A stretch of 64,000 nucleotides of DNA. It comes from Enterovibrio gelatinilyticus. GTDB lineage: Bacteria > Pseudomonadota > Gammaproteobacteria > Enterobacterales > Vibrionaceae. A model generated the notes under the pieces. That model saw nothing but the letters and a program-made list of their open reading frames with translations, had not been told where the DNA came from and searched no databases. The DNA lies in assembly GCF_028683095.1 (NCBI RefSeq), contig NZ_JAJUBC010000003.1:62001-126000 (forward strand), read 5' to 3'. Each line of letters begins with the position of its first letter. Position 1 is the first letter of the stretch. Below, one piece after another: positions 1 to 9,313 of the stretch. The translations under genes and the position numbers were made by a program.

Positions 1-67
1 TAGATTCACAACCAATGAGGGACATGCAGGCGAGAGCAATTGCGTTACAGGTAATCAGTGTGCGCAT
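1..67 (-). CDS. Lipoprotein, N-terminal part only (runs off the window)
   Basis: The complementary strand from base 67 reads an ATG followed by a typical lipoprotein signal peptide: MRT, a hydrophobic stretch and a lipobox L-I-G-C, with the cysteine at residue 20. Only 22 residues are inside the window, so the mature protein and its function are unknown. The protein would be exported by Sec, lipidated at Cys20 and anchored in a membrane. No strong ribosome binding site is visible upstream. The reading frame and lipobox are seen directly; that it is a real gene is inferred from the signal peptide. Confidence 0.6.
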   Translation of the reverse strand, partial: MRTLITCNAIALACMSLIGCES

Positions 68-123
68 TTCTAGGTAAAACACCTGCTATTGGTCAATGTT
101 CTGAGTCTAAATATGCATATCGT

Positions 124-147
124 GCTGAGCAATAGTCATTGCTCAGC
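124..147. other. Perfect 9-bp inverted repeat between lipoprotein and LysR genes
   Basis: GCTGAGCAA at 124-132 and TTGCTCAGC at 139-147 form a perfect hairpin with a 6-base loop. It lies downstream of the LysR gene and upstream of the lipoprotein gene, both leftward. There is no T-tract on either side, so a classical intrinsic terminator is unlikely. An operator or a mRNA 3'-end stabiliser are other readings. Confidence 0.4.
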
Positions 148-255
148 AGTGTTTGCCGTTTCTCACGAATAAGGCAATATACCCAAACAATCTGAAGGCC
201 TCTGAAATCGAGCATCTTCAGGTTGATTGGGTATAAGCTATCAGAATACTGTCGA

Positions 256-1122
256 TTAAGCGGCATTTTGATTGCGTCGGATATACCATTCAGTAATGTA
301 ATCAGCCAGAGCAAGTACGGCTGGTTCACTTGCCCCAGGCTTAAGGCTGAGCCCACTGGCAATTGACGTCTCCAAGGAATGCCCGTTTAGCGACTCAAGT
401 AAATCCATACTTTCGGTAACTGAACATGCGGCGATAAGCGACACGGCCATACCCGACTCAATAGCGGCATTCAAACCATGAAAATCTGCCGCAGACAATG
501 TTACCTGATAAGGCACGCCAGCTCGGTCCAGAATATCCATAGCAAGTCGTCCCCAGCGACAATCAACTTCGACAGCCAGTGGTAAAGGTCGATCCTTACA
601 AAACGTAATATGCTTGGCTTTGGCCCAAACCAACTTTTCAGTAAATAACTGGGTGGCGGGGTAGCTTTGATCATGAATATTGATGAGTGCGAGATCTAGG
701 CGTCCATCGCGTACTTGTTTGAGTAAGCGTTGACTGCTGTTACTTTGAACGGATAGCTGCAAGTTAGGGTATCGCTCTGAAAATCCAGTCAGAATGCGTC
801 GAAAAACAAGATTGACGTAATCATCGCAAACCCCAAGTTTTACGGTCCCATTCATCTCAGGGCTATGGAAATGGGCCATCGCTTCATCATTTAGTACAAG
901 CATTTGTCTAGCAAAACTTACCAGCGTCATACCATGCGAGGTAAGTACATGGCGGCGACCTTGCTTTTGAAACAAAGCCACACCGGCGACTTCTTCTAGT
1001 TTTTTCATTTGCATACTGACGGCAGATTGTGTCCGGTGAACACTGTTTGCTGCAGCCGCGAAGTTGCCACAGTCTACGATGGCAACGAGGGTTCTGAGCT
1101 GGTCGATATCAAAGTTAGTCAT
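256..1122 (-). CDS. LysR-family transcriptional regulator
   Basis: This 288-residue protein has the LysR layout: a winged helix-turn-helix at about residues 5-65 (a run of alanines, then QSAVSMQMKKLE, is the recognition region) and a type-2 periplasmic-binding-like effector domain from about residue 90 to the end. The start ATG at 1122 is preceded by AGGAG at a good distance. It is transcribed away from the small DUF1127 gene at 1244, and LysR proteins often control the gene they diverge from. The 121-base shared intergenic region is AT-rich, with the palindrome-like CAATTAAATTGTTTAATTA as a possible operator. The effector cannot be told from the sequence. Confidence 0.9.
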   Translation of the reverse strand: MTNFDIDQLRTLVAIVDCGNFAAAANSVHRTQSAVSMQMKKLEEVAGVALFQKQGRRHVLTSHGMTLVSFARQMLVLNDEAMAHFHSPEMNGTVKLGVCDDYVNLVFRRILTGFSERYPNLQLSVQSNSSQRLLKQVRDGRLDLALINIHDQSYPATQLFTEKLVWAKAKHITFCKDRPLPLAVEVDCRWGRLAMDILDRAGVPYQVTLSAADFHGLNAAIESGMAVSLIAACSVTESMDLLESLNGHSLETSIASGLSLKPGASEPAVLALADYITEWYIRRNQNAA

Positions 1123-1243
1123 ACTTCAGCTCCTTTGAAGTTTTTAGTTAGAAATATTGGCTTTTCTTAACAATTAAATTGTTTAATTATTGAACTGTCA
1201 AGTCTGGGGGCCAAATAGAACAAGATCACGAGGAGTCATCATC

Positions 1244-1492
1244 ATGAAGAGTAAAGCGGCAAGAACAGAGTGCGTGCAGCAACCCATAAGCATGTCTCTC
1301 GCAAAGAAAAACCTAAATGGCGGCTTCATTGCGAATGTGATTCATCGTGTGTGGTCTGAGTGGCGTCGGTATCAGTTGATCCAAGAGCTTGAACACAAAC
1401 GAAACGATGAGCACTTTTTGTGTGATGTTGGTCTAACGCGCGCTCAAGTTGACGAAAAACTTAGGCAGTTGAGGCGTCAAAAACCTTTGTAA
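1244..1492 (+). CDS. DUF1127 small basic protein
   Basis: This 82-residue protein carries a DUF1127 motif in its C-terminal half (RVWSEWRRY, then a conserved helix with LCDVGLTRAQV). The ATG at 1244 is preferred over an upstream TTG at 1190 because GAGGAG lies just ahead of it. DUF1127 proteins are short, arginine-rich, often stress-regulated; some bind RNA or affect small-RNA turnover in alphaproteobacteria, but that function cannot be assumed here. The gene is divergent from a LysR regulator, which may control it, and is followed by an intrinsic terminator 50 bases after the stop. Confidence 0.8.
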   Translation: MKSKAARTECVQQPISMSLAKKNLNGGFIANVIHRVWSEWRRYQLIQELEHKRNDEHFLCDVGLTRAQVDEKLRQLRRQKPL

Positions 1493-1541
1493 AAACCGAA
1501 TTTAATGAATCGAGTCCTTTGGCAATATGCATCGCATATCC

Positions 1542-1575
1542 AACCGTATCTTTGTATGAAGATGCGGTTTTTTTT
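1542..1575 (+). terminator. Intrinsic terminator after the DUF1127 gene
   Basis: A 10-base stem, AACCGTATCT with AGATGCGGTT (one G-T pair), with an 8-base loop is followed by a run of eight T residues. It ends the single-gene DUF1127 transcript. Confidence 0.8.
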
Positions 1576-1699
1576 GCACCAGGTCATGTGATAGCAAGAT
1601 TAGTATTTGTCTCACTAATGAGGCGGCATGGGAGGATTTGTATCTTTAATATGTTCGTCATCCTACTGTGGCGTAATACTGTTTGTCACAGCGACGAAT

Positions 1700-2018
1700 T
1701 TACACAGATAAATCGTAGAATTAATTAGACATTGAATTGGATAATCCTAATTTCAACGTCTAAGCTTTAGGTAACTTGATGAGCAACAACACGATTTAGG
1801 CATTTCGCTGTGTTGCTTCTTTAGAATATTTGAATAAAAACGAGGTTTGCAAAGAGCAAACTGGCTTGGACACTAAACAATTGTCAGGATTTGGTTTGGC
1901 CGCCGACAACCTAATGATTGGTCCAATTTTGGCGTTACTGCATAGCTGAACTTTACTTTGCGCAAGCAATGAAAAGTCAAATAGTAACCTGACCCGGCTC
2001 CATGGACCGGGTTTTTTA
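1700..2018 (+). ncRNA. Possible structured non-coding RNA in a 645-base gap
   Basis: No convincing coding frame exists between 1493 and 2137. The stretch instead holds an 11-bp hairpin at 1725-1763 (TTAGAC and TTGAA paired with TTCAA and GTCTAA around one mismatch), a second at 1781-1816 (AGCAACA with TGTTGCT), a small palindrome ATTGG-T-CCAAT near 1917, and an intrinsic terminator at 1992-2018. The DUF1127 transcript has already ended at 1575, so this second rightward terminator has no gene to serve. That is the main argument for a separate RNA. The 5' end and promoter are not located and I recognise no known family. Confidence 0.3.
1992..2018 (+). terminator. Rightward intrinsic terminator with no upstream gene
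   Basis: ACCCGG at 1992-1997 pairs with CCGGGT at 2007-2012, followed by TTTTTT. It points right, toward the 3' end of the leftward rnb gene. Confidence 0.75.
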
Positions 2019-2089
2019 TTGCCTGAAATTCAAGTATTGCTCAAACATACAAAAATTATCGAGATGGTCAAGAAAGCGAAAGGCACAAA

Positions 2090-2117
2090 AAAGCCAGACG
2101 ATGTCTGGCTTTTCTGA
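2090..2117 (-). terminator. Terminator of rnb
   Basis: A stem of AAGCCAGAC and GTCTGGCTT with a 3-base loop is followed, on the complementary strand, by a run of T residues. It lies about 20 bases beyond the rnb stop codon. The other strand also has four T residues, so it may act in both directions. Confidence 0.8.
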
Positions 2118-2137
2118 TTGTGAATGACGATGAGTGA

Positions 2138-4147
2138 TTATTCGCTTTTAGCGTCAACCGTTGTTACGTCAGCCTCATTTTTTTCAGCGACGACCGCAAA
2201 TTCTCTTGTCGGTTTGCCAACAATCGAACGCGTCGGTTCTTTGATATCGGTGATAATCACTTCAATTTGATCGCCGAGTTGGAATTCTTTATTGCCATCT
2301 ACAGAAAGAGTTCCCGCCTCTGCATTGCATTCGACGCGTTTTTTGTTTTCACAAATCAGCGAACCAGGAATGAAAGTCATCGCACCGTTCTCCAGTAAGC
2401 GAACTCGCATACCTGCACGGTTGATATCGAAAATTTCCGCAAGGAAGGTTTTCTTCTCACGGACGCTGTCTTTCAACAAGCGCACATACAGCCAATCAGA
2501 AACATCACGTTCCGCCATGCGGTGGTGTTTGCGATGTAACGCAAGCTCTTCTCCGATCATGTCGTCAGGAGTCTGTGCAGCTGTTTCGCCACGAACGATG
2601 GCTTTGAGTAAGCGATGGTTAATCATGTCGCCATACTTACGGATAGGTGATGTCCATGTTGCGTAAACATCTAGACCCATCGCGAAATGCGGCAACGGTG
2701 CATTTCCTACTTCACTGTATGACTGGAACTTACGAATGCGGTTATCAAGATAACTGGTTTCTTGAGTGTTCAACCAACGACGTAGGGCACTGAAGCCTTC
2801 GATAGTTGCGAGATTATCAGCTGAAACGTCACCACCGTGTTGATTGATAAGCTCAACAACGTCGGCCATTTTTTCAGGTGAAAAACCTGCGTGCGTATTA
2901 AACACACCAAAACCGAAATGCTCACGAAGGGCGCGACCAGCACAAATGTTTGCTGTGATCATCGCTTCTTCGACCATGCGGTTCGCGATACGGCGAGCAT
3001 CAACATGAATCGCAACAACATCGTTATCTTCACTGAGTTCGAAGCGGTAATCCGGACGATCTGGGAAGGTGACGGCATGGGTTTCACGCCAGTTAACACG
3101 CACTTTTGCAAGGCCGTGAAGGGCATTTACTTGTTCTGCAATGATGTCGTTAGGCTGCCAATTCTCGCAGTGCCCGTTTTCCAACCAATCGGATACGTTG
3201 TCATAAGCCAAACGAGCTTGAGACTTAATCGTTGCAGAAAAGAAGCTCGCATTGTCGGTGATGGTGCCGTCTGCTTGAACGGTGACACGGCAGCAAAGTG
3301 CAGGACGAATTTCTTCTTCACGTAAAGAACACAGGTCATCGCTTAACTCACGCGGTAGCATTGGAATATTGCGACCTGGCAAGTAAATCGTGTAGCCACG
3401 ATCGCGTGCTTGTTTGTCTAATTGAGTATTCTCAGCAACATAAGCAGTTGGATCCGCAATCGCGATGGTGAGGGTAAACGTGCCATCGGCATTCGCAACG
3501 GTATAAAGCGCATCATCCATGTCTTTGGTTGACGCATTATCAATCGTAATGAACGGCAAATGAGTGAGATCTTCGCGTACCAAAGATTCATCCAACATCT
3601 CCCAATTGTCTTGAGGTGCTGGTTCTTGGTTTGGGAGAGAGTGTTTCGCGAGCGTTACCCACCAAGGCGCAATTTTGTCATTTGCGTCGGTAATTTTCTC
3701 ACTGATTTCACAGAAGAAACCGTTTTCGCCGTTTAGTGGGTGACGGATCAATGAAGCGACGACCCAATCGCCTTCTGACAATGCGTCATGGCTTAACCCT
3801 TTGCGAGTCTTGGCACGAATTGCATCTTTAAGCTGTGGGCTGTCCGGCACAACATTCAATTTGTCGCGAATCATTTTAACGCGGCCAATGAATCGCGTGA
3901 TAGATTGCTCTACTAGCTCATCCGGCTCAGCCAGTTCTTTTTCTTTTTCGGTGCGGATCAGAGCTACGACCTTGTCACCATGCATGACTTTTTTCATGTA
4001 GATAGGGGGGATGAAGTAGCTAGTTTTGTTGTCTACTTCAAGAAAGCCAAAGCCTTTTTCAGTCGCTTTGATCGTGCCTTCTTTTTTAGGAATGGTTTCT
4101 TTAATCTGTTGTTTAAGTTGTGCAAGTAACGGGTTGTCTTGAAACAT
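2138..4147 (-). CDS. rnb: Exoribonuclease II
   Basis: This processive 3'-to-5' exoribonuclease degrades single-stranded mRNA in the cytoplasm. The 669-residue protein matches E. coli RNase II (644 residues) from its first residues ([14 protein letters not shown]) and has the family order: an N-terminal cold-shock domain region (about 20-170), the RNB catalytic domain (about 190-520) and a C-terminal S1 domain (about 560-645). The acidic metal-binding cluster is present in [10 protein letters not shown]. The C-terminus is about 20 residues longer than in E. coli and acidic. It is a single-gene transcript with its own terminator. Confidence 0.97.
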   Translation of the reverse strand: MFQDNPLLAQLKQQIKETIPKKEGTIKATEKGFGFLEVDNKTSYFIPPIYMKKVMHGDKVVALIRTEKEKELAEPDELVEQSITRFIGRVKMIRDKLNVVPDSPQLKDAIRAKTRKGLSHDALSEGDWVVASLIRHPLNGENGFFCEISEKITDANDKIAPWWVTLAKHSLPNQEPAPQDNWEMLDESLVREDLTHLPFITIDNASTKDMDDALYTVANADGTFTLTIAIADPTAYVAENTQLDKQARDRGYTIYLPGRNIPMLPRELSDDLCSLREEEIRPALCCRVTVQADGTITDNASFFSATIKSQARLAYDNVSDWLENGHCENWQPNDIIAEQVNALHGLAKVRVNWRETHAVTFPDRPDYRFELSEDNDVVAIHVDARRIANRMVEEAMITANICAGRALREHFGFGVFNTHAGFSPEKMADVVELINQHGGDVSADNLATIEGFSALRRWLNTQETSYLDNRIRKFQSYSEVGNAPLPHFAMGLDVYATWTSPIRKYGDMINHRLLKAIVRGETAAQTPDDMIGEELALHRKHHRMAERDVSDWLYVRLLKDSVREKKTFLAEIFDINRAGMRVRLLENGAMTFIPGSLICENKKRVECNAEAGTLSVDGNKEFQLGDQIEVIITDIKEPTRSIVGKPTREFAVVAEKNEADVTTVDAKSE

Positions 4148-4320
4148 TAGCCTGATCTCAAAATGTGAACCGCAACACTATACGTATTCGAGCCACTAAA
4201 TCCAAGGTGTGTAATCTAACAATTTGTTGATAAAGACGGGCTAAATCTTCGTGTCTACTCCCAAAGTTGATGTAACGGGAATGCTAAATTGAATGCTGAT
4301 GACAGAATGACTCTCAAGGA

Positions 4321-6006
4321 ATGAAGCAAACGAGTAAGCGCATGGAAAGTGCTGAGTTAGAGAGTCCGATTGCAGCCCTGATCATTGATGACACGTTAGA
4401 AGCGTGGTGCGAAGGAGTGTTTAATCGCTTGATTGACGAAAATAATGCCAAGAATTCGGCGTTGTTTTTGTGGGTTAATGGTGAATTGGTGCTTGCTGCG
4501 AGCCAAACTCAGCATGTTTTCAATTTTTATTCGCACTTTAAACCCAGTGAAGAATACAGCGGTTATGCCATTGATTGGGCCTTTCTCGCAAGTAGGCACC
4601 TTGACGATTTTTCGTTTGTTTCTGAATTGCCATTCAACGCTGGCTGGCAACAAGACAACGTCATGTGGGAACATGCGGTCATTCCGCTGAGAAAAAGTGA
4701 TTCATTACTTGGCTATGTCTTAGTCGAGGTTGCAACGCCTGACAAAAAGAAAAGGCTACGCTCTGAGAGTTTTGATTGGCTTCGTCGAGATGCTGCTTTT
4801 CAGTTGAAATGTAAGCTATTGGCACATCAGCTTGCACAAGTCCGATTGTCAAAACATCAAAATGAATTGGATTTAGCGCTAAATAACCGAACTCTGTCTT
4901 CTCAACTGACGTACTTGAAAAGTCTCCACGAGATCTCTCTTCGGTTCACGAAAGCAACTTCTATTCATTCGCTATGTCGAATTGCAATCGAGTTAGGGCG
5001 AGATCGTCTTCAAATAGACCGCATGGGGATTTTTCTTTGTGATTTGGAAAAAGACAAAATGTGGGGGACATGGGGTACTGATCCTCATGGCAATGTGGTG
5101 GACCGAAGCGATTTTTGTCAAGAAATGCCAAACACACTATTTATGGAAGAGGCATTTACAACAAAGAACGAGCTCATCGTAAAAGAGAACGTCCCTCTGT
5201 ATTTTGGCCGAGAGCAAGTCGGTATCGGTTGGAATGTCATGATGGTGATGTGGAATGGCGACGAATGCATAGGCTGGTTAGCCGCCGACAATTTGATTTA
5301 TCGTTCAGTATTAGATGAGCCCAAAAAAGAGGCAATAAAACTGCTGGCGGCGTCTGTCTGTCAGAAAATTAACAAATTACGAGAAACCGAACTCAATAAT
5401 CAGCGTTTAGGTGATCTCGAAAAGATGAACACGCATCAAGAGCATGAGCTTGTGCTTCTGAGGCGTAAGCTTGAAATGGGTAACCAGTTGGGCGCTTGGT
5501 CGAAAATGATTGATCCCGTGACTGAATTACCCAATGAAAAATACTTGGCATTGAGTCTCCCTCAGATTGTGTCTGATTCTCGCCGGCAAAATGGTGTGTT
5601 GGCCGTCATATCCATAGAAGTGGATTTTTTTCGTGGTTACCAAAAGCTATATGGCGAAAATGAGGCGTCTAATTTACTACGTTCGATATCAATATTGATT
5701 GAAGAAAACACCGAATGTTATTCGTTTCACGTGTGTGCCGCGACAGCACCGGGTGAGTTTATGATTCTGGTGCAATATGAAAATGAAGTTCACCTACGTG
5801 AAATGACGGAAGCCTTGGTAAATTCAATGTACCACCGTAATATTCGTAATCGTGCATCCGCCATTTATCAGCGTGTCACTTTGAGTGTGGGGGCTGTTTT
5901 GGGAGGAGGAACGTTGTTCAATCGAACAAGTCGATTACTCAAAAATGCAGAAAAACAACGTTTGATGGCTCGGAAGTTAGGTCGAAATCGGATTTGTATT
6001 GATTAG
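4321..6006 (+). CDS. GAF-domain protein with degenerate GGDEF domain
   Basis: The 561-residue protein has an N-terminal region of no recognised fold (1-195), a GAF-like sensory domain (about 198-350, starting LKSLHEISLRF), a short coiled coil (about 355-395) and a C-terminal domain with the GGDEF fold (about 398-560; DPVTELPNEKY is the family's DxLTGLxNR). The signature loop reads APGEF instead of GGDEF, and the metal-binding strand reads SIEVDFF, so diguanylate cyclase activity is doubtful. It may bind GTP or act as an allosteric partner. The start is uncertain: AAGGA directly abuts the ATG at 4321, and another ATG lies at 4342. No membrane segment is seen, so it should be cytoplasmic. Confidence 0.8.
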   Translation: MKQTSKRMESAELESPIAALIIDDTLEAWCEGVFNRLIDENNAKNSALFLWVNGELVLAASQTQHVFNFYSHFKPSEEYSGYAIDWAFLASRHLDDFSFVSELPFNAGWQQDNVMWEHAVIPLRKSDSLLGYVLVEVATPDKKKRLRSESFDWLRRDAAFQLKCKLLAHQLAQVRLSKHQNELDLALNNRTLSSQLTYLKSLHEISLRFTKATSIHSLCRIAIELGRDRLQIDRMGIFLCDLEKDKMWGTWGTDPHGNVVDRSDFCQEMPNTLFMEEAFTTKNELIVKENVPLYFGREQVGIGWNVMMVMWNGDECIGWLAADNLIYRSVLDEPKKEAIKLLAASVCQKINKLRETELNNQRLGDLEKMNTHQEHELVLLRRKLEMGNQLGAWSKMIDPVTELPNEKYLALSLPQIVSDSRRQNGVLAVISIEVDFFRGYQKLYGENEASNLLRSISILIEENTECYSFHVCAATAPGEFMILVQYENEVHLREMTEALVNSMYHRNIRNRASAIYQRVTLSVGAVLGGGTLFNRTSRLLKNAEKQRLMARKLGRNRICID

Positions 6007-6310
6007 GAAATATAGGCAAAGCGTGAAGTGACTGCCCAATTTAACGACAATTTGCTAGCGAATTAGGCTATTGCAGTTAAAAAGTCATCAACTGTAGAAA
6101 AAATTGTGAACTCCTTCAATTTTTTCTGGCTTTTTTTGGTTTATTAGCGCAGAATTCTGACCCTTATTTGTCGAGGCCCGTAGCGTTAGTTGCTGTTGCA
6201 GAGAGTAGGAAATCACTGTTTTAATCAAAGTGAACCTGCATCAGTAAAATATAACAGTGCGAAACCGCTAGCAGGGGCCCCGTTACTTTAGTCTATATAT
6301 TGGGATCCCA
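6007..6310 (+). promoter_or_regulatory. 304-base leader region of deaD, with a hairpin at 6097-6126
   Basis: There is no coding frame here. GAAAAAATTG (6097-6106) and CAATTTTTTC (6117-6126) form a perfect 10-bp hairpin followed by a T-rich stretch, which could terminate the upstream GGDEF gene. The remaining sequence up to the deaD start, including CACTGTTTT and ATAACAGTG arms near 6211 and 6251, probably is a long 5' leader. Long structured leaders are usual for cold-inducible deaD genes. The promoter was not located with confidence. Confidence 0.35.
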
Positions 6311-8200
6311 ATGCAAGATATCGTTACTGAATTTCGTCAGCTAGACCTAGCTGAAAACCTTCTTTCCGCTTTAGATTCAATTGGCTTTGTATCACCTACG
6401 CCAATCCAAGCGGCTTCGATTCCTTTGCTTCTTACTGGTGTTGATGCACTAGGTAAGGCACAAACTGGTACTGGTAAAACCGCTGCGTTTTCTCTACCAA
6501 TCCTAAACAAAATCGATCTGAACCAGCACAAGCCACAAGCTATTGTTATGGCGCCTACTCGTGAGCTAGCTATTCAGGTTGCAGCAGAAGTTAAACTTCT
6601 GGGCCAAAAAATCTCTGGTTTGAAAGTACTTGAGATCTACGGTGGTGCTTCAATCGTTGAGCAAATGCGTGCTCTACGTTCAGGTGCTCACATTGTTGTT
6701 GGTACGCCTGGTCGTGTTAAAGACCTTATCAACCGCGAACGTCTTCAGCTGGACGAAGTGAAAACTTTCGTACTAGATGAAGCTGACGAAATGCTGAAAA
6801 TGGGCTTCGTTGACGACGTTACTTGGATCATGGAGCAAGCGCCAGAAACTGCACAACGTGTATTGTTCTCTGCAACCATGCCTCCTATCGTTAAAGAAAT
6901 CGTTGACCGCTTCCTTCGTGAACCTTCGCGCATTGACGTAGCTGGTAGCAACCGTACTGTTGAGAAAGTAGAACAACAATACTGGGTAGTGAAAGGCGTA
7001 GAGAAAGACGAAGCAATGTCTCGTCTTCTTGAAACTGAAGAGACTGATGCGTCTATCGTATTCGTACGTACCCGTCAGGACACTGAGCGTTTGGCTGATT
7101 GGTTGCAAGCTCGTGGCTTTAAAGCTGCTGCTTTGCACGGTGATATTCCTCAGTCACTACGTGAGCGTACTGTTGATCACATCAAGCGTGGCGTTATCGA
7201 CATTCTTGTTGCGACTGACGTTGTTGCTCGTGGCCTTGATGTTCCACGTATCACACACGTATTCAACTACGACATCCCATTCGATGTTGAGTCATACATC
7301 CACCGTATTGGCCGTACTGGTCGTGCTGGTCGCGCTGGTAAAGCAATCTTGTTGGTACGCACCAACCAGATCCGTATGCTTCGTACCATTGAGCGCGTAA
7401 CGTCGACTCGTATGGAAGAAATTCAACTTCCTATGCGTGACAAAGTTGCTGAAGCGCGTCTTGCTGCACTTGCTGCTGACCTGCTTGAGCAGAAAGAAGC
7501 TGAAAGTCTAGAAGCGTTTGTTGGTCTTATCGAGAAGCTTCAAGAGCAAATCGATGTAGATGCAGCTACTTTGGCAGCGATGCTTCTTCAGCGTCAACAA
7601 GGTAAACGTCCATTGTTCTACACTGGTCCAGATCCAATGATCTCGGCAATCGAGCGTGAGAACAAACGCCGTGAGTCTCGTCGTGACGAGCGCGGTCCAC
7701 GTGACGGCAGCCGTCCAGAGCGCGGTGAGCGTCGTAGCTACAACGCTGCTGATTGGGATACTTACCAATTGCAAGTTGGTCGTGATCAAGGCGTTCAAGT
7801 TAAAGACATCGTTGGCGCAATCGCAAACGAACTAGGTCTAGAGAAGCAATTTATTGGTTCTATCAAACTAGCAACTGGCCACACTTATGTTCAATTGCCT
7901 AAGAAAATGCCTAATGAAATCATGGCACAACTGAAGCAACTGCGTATTCGCCAGAAAGCAACTGACGCACAGCTAGTTGAAGGTCACGTTAACATGGAGC
8001 CACCACGTCGTCGTAACGGCGGTGAGCGTTCTGGTGCGCCAGGCGGTAACGGTGGTCGTCGCTTTGAAGAGCGTGGTCCTCGCGGTGGTAACGGTGGCAA
8101 TCGTTCAGATCGCGGTGGTGAGCGTCGCTTCAACCGTGACCGCGGCAACGACCGTCGTCCTTCAGGTGCTCGTCCTGACCGTCGTCCTGCTGACGCATAA
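6311..8200 (+). CDS. deaD: ATP-dependent DEAD-box RNA helicase DeaD (CsdA)
   Basis: This RNA helicase unwinds structured RNA, assists large ribosomal subunit assembly at low temperature and joins cold-shock RNA turnover. The 629-residue protein shows the Q motif region (about 25-40), Walker A AQTGTGKT (about 50-57), the DEAD box in LDEADEML (about 155), SAT, and HRIGRTGRAGR in the second RecA domain. A DbpA-type RNA-binding domain follows (about 485-555), then an arginine/glycine-rich tail (about 560-629). Codon use is strongly biased to CGT, GGT and CTA/CTT, unlike neighbouring genes, which points to high expression. A terminator follows directly. Confidence 0.96.
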   Translation: MQDIVTEFRQLDLAENLLSALDSIGFVSPTPIQAASIPLLLTGVDALGKAQTGTGKTAAFSLPILNKIDLNQHKPQAIVMAPTRELAIQVAAEVKLLGQKISGLKVLEIYGGASIVEQMRALRSGAHIVVGTPGRVKDLINRERLQLDEVKTFVLDEADEMLKMGFVDDVTWIMEQAPETAQRVLFSATMPPIVKEIVDRFLREPSRIDVAGSNRTVEKVEQQYWVVKGVEKDEAMSRLLETEETDASIVFVRTRQDTERLADWLQARGFKAAALHGDIPQSLRERTVDHIKRGVIDILVATDVVARGLDVPRITHVFNYDIPFDVESYIHRIGRTGRAGRAGKAILLVRTNQIRMLRTIERVTSTRMEEIQLPMRDKVAEARLAALAADLLEQKEAESLEAFVGLIEKLQEQIDVDAATLAAMLLQRQQGKRPLFYTGPDPMISAIERENKRRESRRDERGPRDGSRPERGERRSYNAADWDTYQLQVGRDQGVQVKDIVGAIANELGLEKQFIGSIKLATGHTYVQLPKKMPNEIMAQLKQLRIRQKATDAQLVEGHVNMEPPRRRNGGERSGAPGGNGGRRFEERGPRGGNGGNRSDRGGERRFNRDRGNDRRPSGARPDRRPADA

Positions 8201-8221
8201 TCAGCACTGAAATGACCTTAA

Positions 8222-8246
8222 AAAGCCGACGAAAGTCGGCTTTTTT
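8222..8246 (+). terminator. Terminator of deaD
   Basis: AAAGCCGAC and GTCGGCTTT form a 9-bp stem with a GAAA tetraloop, followed by a T-run. It begins about 20 bases after the deaD stop. Confidence 0.92.
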
Positions 8247-8493
8247 GTGCCTGCTAGTTTTGATTTTTATCTAGGATTAGGAGTCTTGAGTTAAAACGTT
8301 AGATTGAGCGTAACGTCCGATAACTCGAGGAGGTATGCGAGAAATATAGCGAGATAGGGCTGCGTGATTTTTGCCTTATTTCGTCTGTTACTTCCAACGA
8401 ATGCGACGGCAGTTCAGGTCATCCATGACTATATTACGGGTATCGTCAGAGAAATCAGGTAAGTCCCGTGTTTTCCTGTTTGAGGATTGTCTT

Positions 8494-9159
8494 ATGCTGA
8501 ATATGCAGTTTGACCAACGGGTGATCATTGACACCAATGCACAAGACTGGCAACCATCGCCAATCGAGGGCGTACTTAGAAAACCTCTCGCCCGTGAGGA
8601 AGATGAGCGGGGTCACGCAACAAGCATTGTAAAATATGCACCTAAGAGTGAGTTCCGTCGTCATGAACACCCTCTTGGCGAAGAGATATTGGTTCTGGAT
8701 GGTGTTTTCTCTGATGAAAACGGCGATTACCCAGCTGGCACTTATATTCGAAACCCTCCTGGAAGTTCCCATGCGCCTTTTAGCCTTGTTGGGTGCACGT
8801 TATTGGTAAAGTTGCATCAGTTTTCAAGCCACGATTTCCATCAAATTCGAATTAACACTCGTGACGAAACGCAGTGGATTGATGGACAGGGTCGGCTGAG
8901 GATATTGCCACTCCATGAGTTTAATGGTGAGCAAGTTGCCATGATTCAGTGGCCAGCAGGACAGCACTTTTTTTCTATTTCTCATTTCTGTGGTGAAGAA
9001 GTATTTGTCATAAGCGGTGAGTACCGCGATGAATTCGGCAAGTACCCTGCAGGAGTGTGGATGCGAACTCCTCATATGTTCGAATACAACCCATTTGCTG
9101 AAGAAGACACCTTACTTTGGGTAAAAGTGGGGCATCTCCCTTATCCGAATCTGGCGTAA
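8494..9159 (+). CDS. Two-cupin protein related to the C-terminal domain of the anti-sigma factor ChrR
   Basis: The 221-residue protein consists of two tandem cupin repeats of the ChrR C-terminal type: HEHPLGEEILVLDG with YPAGTYIRNPPGS, and HFCGEEVFVISG with YPAGVWMRTP. In ChrR this cupin domain binds a metal and senses singlet oxygen or organic peroxide, while an N-terminal zinc domain holds the sigma factor. That anti-sigma domain is absent here, so this is not a full anti-sigma factor. The first repeat keeps HxH and Glu; the second has only part of the metal ligand set. The ATG at 8494 was chosen because TGAGGA lies ahead of it; an ATG at 8503 is also possible. The substrate is unknown. Confidence 0.75.
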   Translation: MLNMQFDQRVIIDTNAQDWQPSPIEGVLRKPLAREEDERGHATSIVKYAPKSEFRRHEHPLGEEILVLDGVFSDENGDYPAGTYIRNPPGSSHAPFSLVGCTLLVKLHQFSSHDFHQIRINTRDETQWIDGQGRLRILPLHEFNGEQVAMIQWPAGQHFFSISHFCGEEVFVISGEYRDEFGKYPAGVWMRTPHMFEYNPFAEEDTLLWVKVGHLPYPNLA

Positions 9160-9313
9160 GCAGAGCACGAGAAAACGCTTTCTGGCTTTCTGTATCAAAA
9201 CTGAATCAAACGTCTTTCAGCTATATCGCTAGTATATTGCCTGAGTGCTTCGCTTGATAATTTGAGCGCTTTCTTGAATGTGTCTCGTTAACACTAGGAA
9301 AAAACGAACTCGG

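Noticed and set aside
1519-1728. 69-codon open frame after the DUF1127 gene
   Set aside because: It begins before and runs through an intrinsic terminator, has no ribosome binding site and no family resemblance.
8326-8349. Strong GAGGAGGT followed by ATG and only four codons
   Set aside because: The frame ends after MREI; probably a chance match rather than a leader peptide, since it is far from the cupin start and not attenuator-like.
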